Positions 59,700 to 64,000 of a stretch of DNA of 64,000 bases are shown one piece after another. The translations under genes and the position numbers were made by a program. The notes beneath the pieces were generated by a model. It saw only the letters and a program-made list of their open reading frames with translations. It did not search any database and was not told where the DNA came from. Numbering within the stretch: position 1 is the first letter of the stretch; each line of letters begins with the position of its first letter. The stretch spans positions 1-64,000 of the forward strand of contig JAFZSR010000063.1 of NCBI GenBank assembly GCA_017619275.1, in the 5' to 3' direction. The DNA comes from Prevotella sp. GTDB lineage: Bacteria; Bacteroidota; Bacteroidia; Bacteroidales; Bacteroidaceae.

Positions 59700-61082
59700 A
59701 TGAAGCAGAAAACCTTGAGAGGCAGTTTCTCGCTCTGCGGGAAAGGCCTACATACCGGACTGAGCCTGACGGTGACGTTCAATCCAGCACCCGAGAACCA
59801 TGGCTACAAGATTCAGCGCATCGACCTGGACGGCATGCCCACCATCGATGCCGTGGCCGAGAAGGTGGTCGACACGCAGCGTGGCACCGTGCTGGGCCAG
59901 GGCGATGTGCGCGTGAGCACCGTGGAGCATGCCCTTAGTGCGCTCTATGCCCTGGGCATCGACAACTGCCTGATACAGGTGAGCGGTCCGGAGTTTCCCA
60001 TCCTCGACGGCTCGGCTTGGCAGTATGTGGAGAAGATTCGCGAGGTGGGCATCGAAGAGCAGAATGCGCCGAAGGACTGGTATGTCATTCGCAAGAAGAT
60101 AGAAGTGAAGGACGAGGAGAGTGGTTCGTGCATCACCATCTTGCCCGACGATGAGTTCTCGCTGACGACGATGTGCTCGTTTGAGTCGAAGTTCATCAAC
60201 TCGCAGTTTGCCACCCTCGACGACATCCATAAGTATGCCGAGGAGATTGCACCGGCACGCACCTTCGTCTTTGTGCGCGACCTGGAACCGTTGTTGCAGG
60301 CCAACCTCATCAAGGGCGGCGACCTCGACAATGCCATCGTCATCTACGAGCGGCAGACCACCCAGGAGCGCCTCGACAAGCTGGCCGACATGCTGAATGT
60401 GGAGCACCGCGACGCCACCGAGCTGGGCTATGTGCAGCACAAGCCGCTGGTGTGGGAGAACGAGTGCACACGCCACAAGCTGCTCGACGTCATCGGCGAC
60501 ATGGCCCTCATCGGTCGACCCATCAAGGGACGCATCGTGGCCACTCGTCCAGGGCATACAATAAATAATAGGTTCGCGCGCGAGATGCGCAAGGAGATTC
60601 GCAAGCACGAGATACAGGCTCCGTTCTACGATCCGAACGAGACGCCCGTGATGGATGTGAACCGCATCCGCGAGCTGCTGCCCCACCGCTATCCCATGCA
60701 GCTGGTGGACAAGGTCATCGAGATTGGCCCCAACAGCATCGTAGGCGTAAAGAACATCACGGCCAACGAACCTTTCTTCCAAGGTCACTTCCCACAGGAG
60801 CCCGTCATGCCCGGCGTGCTGCAGGTGGAGGCCATGGCCCAGGTGGGAGGACTGCTGGTGCTGAACAGCGTGGAGGAACCCGAGCGCTGGAGCACCTACT
60901 TCCTGAAGATTGACGGCGTAAAGTTCCGCCAGAAGGTGGTGCCGGGCGACACGCTGCTCTTCAAGGTCGAGATGTTGGCTCCCCTGCGCCACGGCATCTC
61001 CACGATGAAAGGCTATGTCTTCGTGGGCGACCACGTCGTTTCGGAAGCATCATTCACCGCACAAATCGTCAAAAACAAATAA
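59700..61082 (+). CDS. lpxC/fabZ: Fused LpxC deacetylase / FabZ dehydratase
   Basis: A 460-residue bifunctional protein. Residues 1 to about 305 are LpxC, the zinc deacetylase committing lipid A synthesis, with zinc ligands in VSTVEHALSALYA and HKLLDVIGDMALIG. From Met318 on it is FabZ, the 3-hydroxyacyl-ACP dehydratase, with LPHRYPMQLVDKV, the catalytic His in PFFQGHFPQEPVMPG, and VLQVEAMAQVGG. The LpxC-FabZ fusion is established in Bacteroidota. The stop overlaps the lpxA ATG by one base. Confidence 0.96.
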   Translation: MKQKTLRGSFSLCGKGLHTGLSLTVTFNPAPENHGYKIQRIDLDGMPTIDAVAEKVVDTQRGTVLGQGDVRVSTVEHALSALYALGIDNCLIQVSGPEFPILDGSAWQYVEKIREVGIEEQNAPKDWYVIRKKIEVKDEESGSCITILPDDEFSLTTMCSFESKFINSQFATLDDIHKYAEEIAPARTFVFVRDLEPLLQANLIKGGDLDNAIVIYERQTTQERLDKLADMLNVEHRDATELGYVQHKPLVWENECTRHKLLDVIGDMALIGRPIKGRIVATRPGHTINNRFAREMRKEIRKHEIQAPFYDPNETPVMDVNRIRELLPHRYPMQLVDKVIEIGPNSIVGVKNITANEPFFQGHFPQEPVMPGVLQVEAMAQVGGLLVLNSVEEPERWSTYFLKIDGVKFRQKVVPGDTLLFKVEMLAPLRHGISTMKGYVFVGDHVVSEASFTAQIVKNK

Positions 61083-61852
61083 TGAATCAGATACATCCCT
61101 TAGCCGTCGTCTCGCCAGAAGCCCAGCTGGGCGACAACAATGTGATTGGCCCCTTCTGCGTGATTGATGCCAATGTGGTGATGGGCTCGGGCAATACGCT
61201 GCTCAACAGCGTCACCATCCACACTGGCGCCCGCATCGGCGACAACAACGAGTTCTTCCCCGGAGCCAGCATCTCGACCAAGCCGCAGGACTTGAAGTTC
61301 AAGGGCGAGGAGAGCCTGTGCATCCTGGGCAACAACAACTCAATCCGCGAGAATGTCACCATCAGCCGTGGCACCGCCTCGCGCGGCAAGACCGTGGTGG
61401 GCAATGGCAATCTGCTCATGGAGAACATGCACATCGCCCACGACTGCATCATCGGCAACGGCTGCATCATCGGCAACAGCACGAAGTTTGCCGGCGAGGT
61501 GGAGGTTGACGACTATGCCATCATCTCGGCCGAGGTGCTCTTCCACCAGTTCATTCGCATAGGCAGCTATGTGATGGTGCAGGGCGGAAGCCGCACCAGT
61601 CAGGACATCCCCCCCTACATCGTGGCAGGCAAAGAACCCATCCGCTTTGCGGGCATCAACTTGATAGGCCTGCGCCGCCGTGGCTTCAGCAATGAGACCA
61701 TCGAGATGATTCACGATGCCTATCGCATCATCTATGCCCAGGGTATCATCAAGGACGGCATTGCCAATGCCCGTGCCAAGTATCCCGACTCGAAGGAGGT
61801 GGACTATATCTGCTCTTTCATCGAGAAATCCAAGCGGGGAATCATCAGATAA
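61082..61852 (+). CDS. lpxA: UDP-N-acetylglucosamine O-acyltransferase
   Basis: A 256-residue left-handed beta-helix enzyme, first step of lipid A synthesis. Hexapeptide repeats start at residue 5 (LAVVSPEAQLGDNNVIGPF). The catalytic His120 lies in NMHIAHDCIIGNG. The C-terminal helical part includes INLIGLRRRGFSNETIEMIHDAYR. The length equals the family norm. The miaA ATG follows its stop directly. Confidence 0.97.
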   Translation: MNQIHPLAVVSPEAQLGDNNVIGPFCVIDANVVMGSGNTLLNSVTIHTGARIGDNNEFFPGASISTKPQDLKFKGEESLCILGNNNSIRENVTISRGTASRGKTVVGNGNLLMENMHIAHDCIIGNGCIIGNSTKFAGEVEVDDYAIISAEVLFHQFIRIGSYVMVQGGSRTSQDIPPYIVAGKEPIRFAGINLIGLRRRGFSNETIEMIHDAYRIIYAQGIIKDGIANARAKYPDSKEVDYICSFIEKSKRGIIR

Positions 61853-62749
61853 ATGAAGACCCTCATCGTAGTCACTGGCCCCACCGCAGTGGGCAAGACC
61901 GCCCTCTGCCTACAGCTGGCAAGCCATTACGGCATTCCCATCATCAATGCCGACAGCCGCCAGATATACCGTGAACTGCGTATAGGAACAGCCGCACCCA
62001 CCGAAGAGCAGCTTCGGCAGGTGCGGCACTATTTTGTGGGGACGCTGGAGCTGGACGACTACTATAGTGCGTCGATGTATGAGCAGCAGGTGACGGAGTT
62101 GCTGCAACAGCTCTTCGCCACGGCCGACTATGCCCTGCTGGCGGGTGGCTCGATGATGTATATCGATGCGGTGTGCAATGGCATCGACGACATTCCCACC
62201 GTCGACGACGAGACGCGTGCCACCATGAAGCGGCGCCTGGCCACCGAGGGGTTGGAGGCGCTCTGCGAAGAGCTGCGCCGTCTGGACCCCGAGCACTATG
62301 CCATCGTGGACCGGCAGAATCCGCGTCGCGTGGTGCATGCTTTGGAGATTTGCCACATGACGGGCCGCACCTACACATCGTTTCGCAAGAACGAGCGCAA
62401 GGCACGCCCTTTCAATATTGTAAAAATCGGTCTCAACCGGTCCCGCGAGGTGCTCTATCAGCGTATCAACCAGCGCGTGGACCAGATGATGGCCGACGGA
62501 CTGCTCGACGAGGCCCGACAGCTGTTGCCGCGCCGACACTTGAATGCACTGAACACCGTGGGCTACAAGGAGATGTTTGCACACCTCGATGGCACATGGA
62601 CACTCTCCGAGGCTGTGGAGCGCATGAAGGGCAACACCCGCCGCTATGCCCGCAAGCAGCTCACTTGGTTCAAGAAAGATTCTGAAGTAAATTGGTTCAC
62701 ACCCGATGATCAAGACAATATTATCCGCCATATTCAGGGTCATTGCTAA
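61853..62749 (+). CDS. miaA: tRNA dimethylallyltransferase
   Basis: A 298-residue enzyme that isopentenylates A37 in tRNAs reading UNN codons. The P-loop [15 protein letters not shown] lies at the N-terminus. [44 protein letters not shown] and the C-terminal QLTWFKKD are MiaA signatures. It overlaps the next gene by 44 bases. Confidence 0.96.
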   Translation: MKTLIVVTGPTAVGKTALCLQLASHYGIPIINADSRQIYRELRIGTAAPTEEQLRQVRHYFVGTLELDDYYSASMYEQQVTELLQQLFATADYALLAGGSMMYIDAVCNGIDDIPTVDDETRATMKRRLATEGLEALCEELRRLDPEHYAIVDRQNPRRVVHALEICHMTGRTYTSFRKNERKARPFNIVKIGLNRSREVLYQRINQRVDQMMADGLLDEARQLLPRRHLNALNTVGYKEMFAHLDGTWTLSEAVERMKGNTRRYARKQLTWFKKDSEVNWFTPDDQDNIIRHIQGHC

Positions 62750-64000
62750 GCCTTTCCATTGGTATGCAATGCTCTATAAGGGACGGCCGTGGTATATCAA
62801 GATACTCTCGGCAATAGTTTCGTTCATCCTTTTCATCGTCCTCTACTTGGGAGCCGTCGACATCAACTTCCTGGGACTCTTCGGACGCTCGCCCAGCATG
62901 AAGACCATCCTGAGCACAAGGCCCGCCCAGGCATCGGAAATCTACAGTGCCGATGGCGTGCTCATTGGCAAGTTCTTCAACGAGAACCGCACGCCGGTGA
63001 AGTACGAAGATGTGAACCCCGTCTTCTGGAACGCACTAATCGACACCGAGGACGAGCGCTACTATAGCCACTTCGGCATCGACGTGCCCGCCTTCTTCGC
63101 CGCCCTGAAGGACTATGTGTTGCACAACGACGCCCGTGGTGCCTCGACCATCACGCAGCAGTTGGCCAAGAACCTCTTCCGCATGCGTAATGCTTATTCC
63201 ACCGGACTATTGGGAAAAATCCCAGGGCTGGGCATGCTGGTGATGAAGAGCAAGGAGTGGGTGACGGCCATGAAGTTGGAGTGGAACTTCAGCAAGGAGG
63301 AAATCCTCACGATGTATGCCAACACGGTGGACTTCGGTTCGGGTGCTTACGGCATCAAGACCGCCAGCAAGACCTATTTCGGCACCACGCCAGCCGAGCT
63401 GCGCCCCGAACAGGCCGCCGTGCTCGTAGGCATGCTCAAGGCCACCACCACCTACAACCCCCGTCTGAACCCCGAGAACAGTCAGCGCCGGCGCAATGTG
63501 GTGCTGGGAAACATGCTGCAGCACGGACACCTGAGCCAGGCGCTCTACGACAGCATCTGTCCCGAGCCCATCAAGCTCGACTACAATGTGGAGAACGTCT
63601 ACGACGGTCAGGCCACCTACTTCCGCCAGGCCTTGCAGGACAATATCCAAGAGTGGTGTCATGCCCACGGCATCGACCCCTATACCGACGGTCTGAAGAT
63701 TTATACCACCATCGACACTCGCATGCAGAACTATGCCGAGCAGGCTGCCAACGAGCAGATGAGGAACATCCAGAACAGCTTTAACCAGCATTGGCAAGGC
63801 ATGAATCCCTGGCAAGACGAGCACTACCGCGAGATTCCCGACTTCATCGAGAACTGTGCCCGCCGTCTGCCTATCTTCAAGAAGCTGCAACAGCAATATC
63901 CCGACCAGCCCGACTCGGTGTGGGCTCGCCTGAACGAGCCTCATGAGATGGAGCTGTTCACCTACGACGGCAAAATCAAACGCCAGATGAGCACGCTCGA
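62706..64000 (+). CDS. Class A penicillin-binding protein 1A, N-terminal part (runs off the window)
   Basis: The first 431 codons are present. A transmembrane anchor covers about 31-52 ([21 protein letters not shown]). The glycosyltransferase-51 domain has catalytic Glu115 ([14 protein letters not shown]), [40 protein letters not shown] and [22 protein letters not shown]. The transpeptidase domain begins near the end ([20 protein letters not shown]), and its active-site Ser lies beyond base 64000. The ATG at 62706 is inside miaA. It polymerises and cross-links peptidoglycan. Confidence 0.95.
   Translation, partial: MIKTILSAIFRVIAKPFHWYAMLYKGRPWYIKILSAIVSFILFIVLYLGAVDINFLGLFGRSPSMKTILSTRPAQASEIYSADGVLIGKFFNENRTPVKYEDVNPVFWNALIDTEDERYYSHFGIDVPAFFAALKDYVLHNDARGASTITQQLAKNLFRMRNAYSTGLLGKIPGLGMLVMKSKEWVTAMKLEWNFSKEEILTMYANTVDFGSGAYGIKTASKTYFGTTPAELRPEQAAVLVGMLKATTTYNPRLNPENSQRRRNVVLGNMLQHGHLSQALYDSICPEPIKLDYNVENVYDGQATYFRQALQDNIQEWCHAHGIDPYTDGLKIYTTIDTRMQNYAEQAANEQMRNIQNSFNQHWQGMNPWQDEHYREIPDFIENCARRLPIFKKLQQQYPDQPDSVWARLNEPHEMELFTYDGKIKRQMSTL

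Overview
The window reads as chromosome of a member of the Bacteroidota, most likely Prevotella or a close relative. Many intergenic regions carry the Bacteroidota-type promoter (TTG, 19-21 bases, TAnnTTTG) rather than a sigma-70 promoter. The gene content agrees: porU/porV of the type IX secretion system, a GLPGLI-family protein, a fused lpxC/fabZ, a Nudix-type AraR-like regulator and dipeptidyl peptidase IV. Shine-Dalgarno sequences are mostly absent and several genes start with GTG or TTG. Genes are tightly packed, often with 1-11 base overlaps. I see no rRNA, CRISPR array, prophage or classical insertion sequence.

Layout. 1-2.7 kb (minus): rpsU, xerC-like recombinase, hpf, four tRNAs (Thr-Tyr-Gly-Thr) and the 5' part of tuf. 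3.2-7.8 kb (plus): iron alcohol dehydrogenase, FMN/FAD lipoprotein reductase, msrA, membrane phosphoesterase. 7.8-18.1 kb (minus): an outer-membrane lipoprotein, then porU, a second porU-like gene, porV and ispF, preceded by a fumarylacetoacetate-hydrolase-family gene with an in-frame repeat insertion. 18.4-21.6 kb: a TPR/HTH membrane regulator divergent from a GLPGLI gene, then tsaE. 21.6-27.4 kb (minus): rRNA methyltransferase, DPP IV, thioesterase, GH30 glycosidase. 27.5-32.4 kb: tRNA-Leu, serS, DUF4924, rfbD, AAA ATPase. 32.5-37.8 kb (minus): tatA, tatC, a polyferredoxin and two twin-arginine aldo/keto reductases, so the exporter sits beside its probable cargo. 37.9-49.8 kb: TPR proteins, pseudouridine synthase, HD protein, menA, substrate-binding lipoprotein, recN, a decayed protease with TPRs, a sodium symporter. 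49.9-54.8 kb (minus): an arabinose-type locus (aldose epimerase, SGLT transporter, AraR-like regulator, araD) interrupted by a four-helix-bundle gene. 55-58.3 kb: a large secreted protein and a glycosyltransferase. 58.6-64 kb (plus): lpxD, lpxC/fabZ, lpxA, miaA and a truncated class A penicillin-binding protein.

The most unusual content is repetitive. (1) A four-helix-bundle gene is flanked by inverted arrays of a 7-base unit (GTTCAAC/GTTGAAC) and an inner 12-base inverted repeat. It looks like a small mobile cassette inside the arabinose operon, and an apparently empty head-to-head version of the array lies in the coding end of the second porU. (2) A roughly 70-base three-module palindromic repeat occurs five times between genes. 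(3) A palindrome joined to a promoter -7 box recurs upstream of several genes. (4) Arrays of 7, 9, 21 and about 84 bases are scattered through the window, some inside coding sequence and kept in frame. These are read from the sequence by eye. Their mobility and function are inference.
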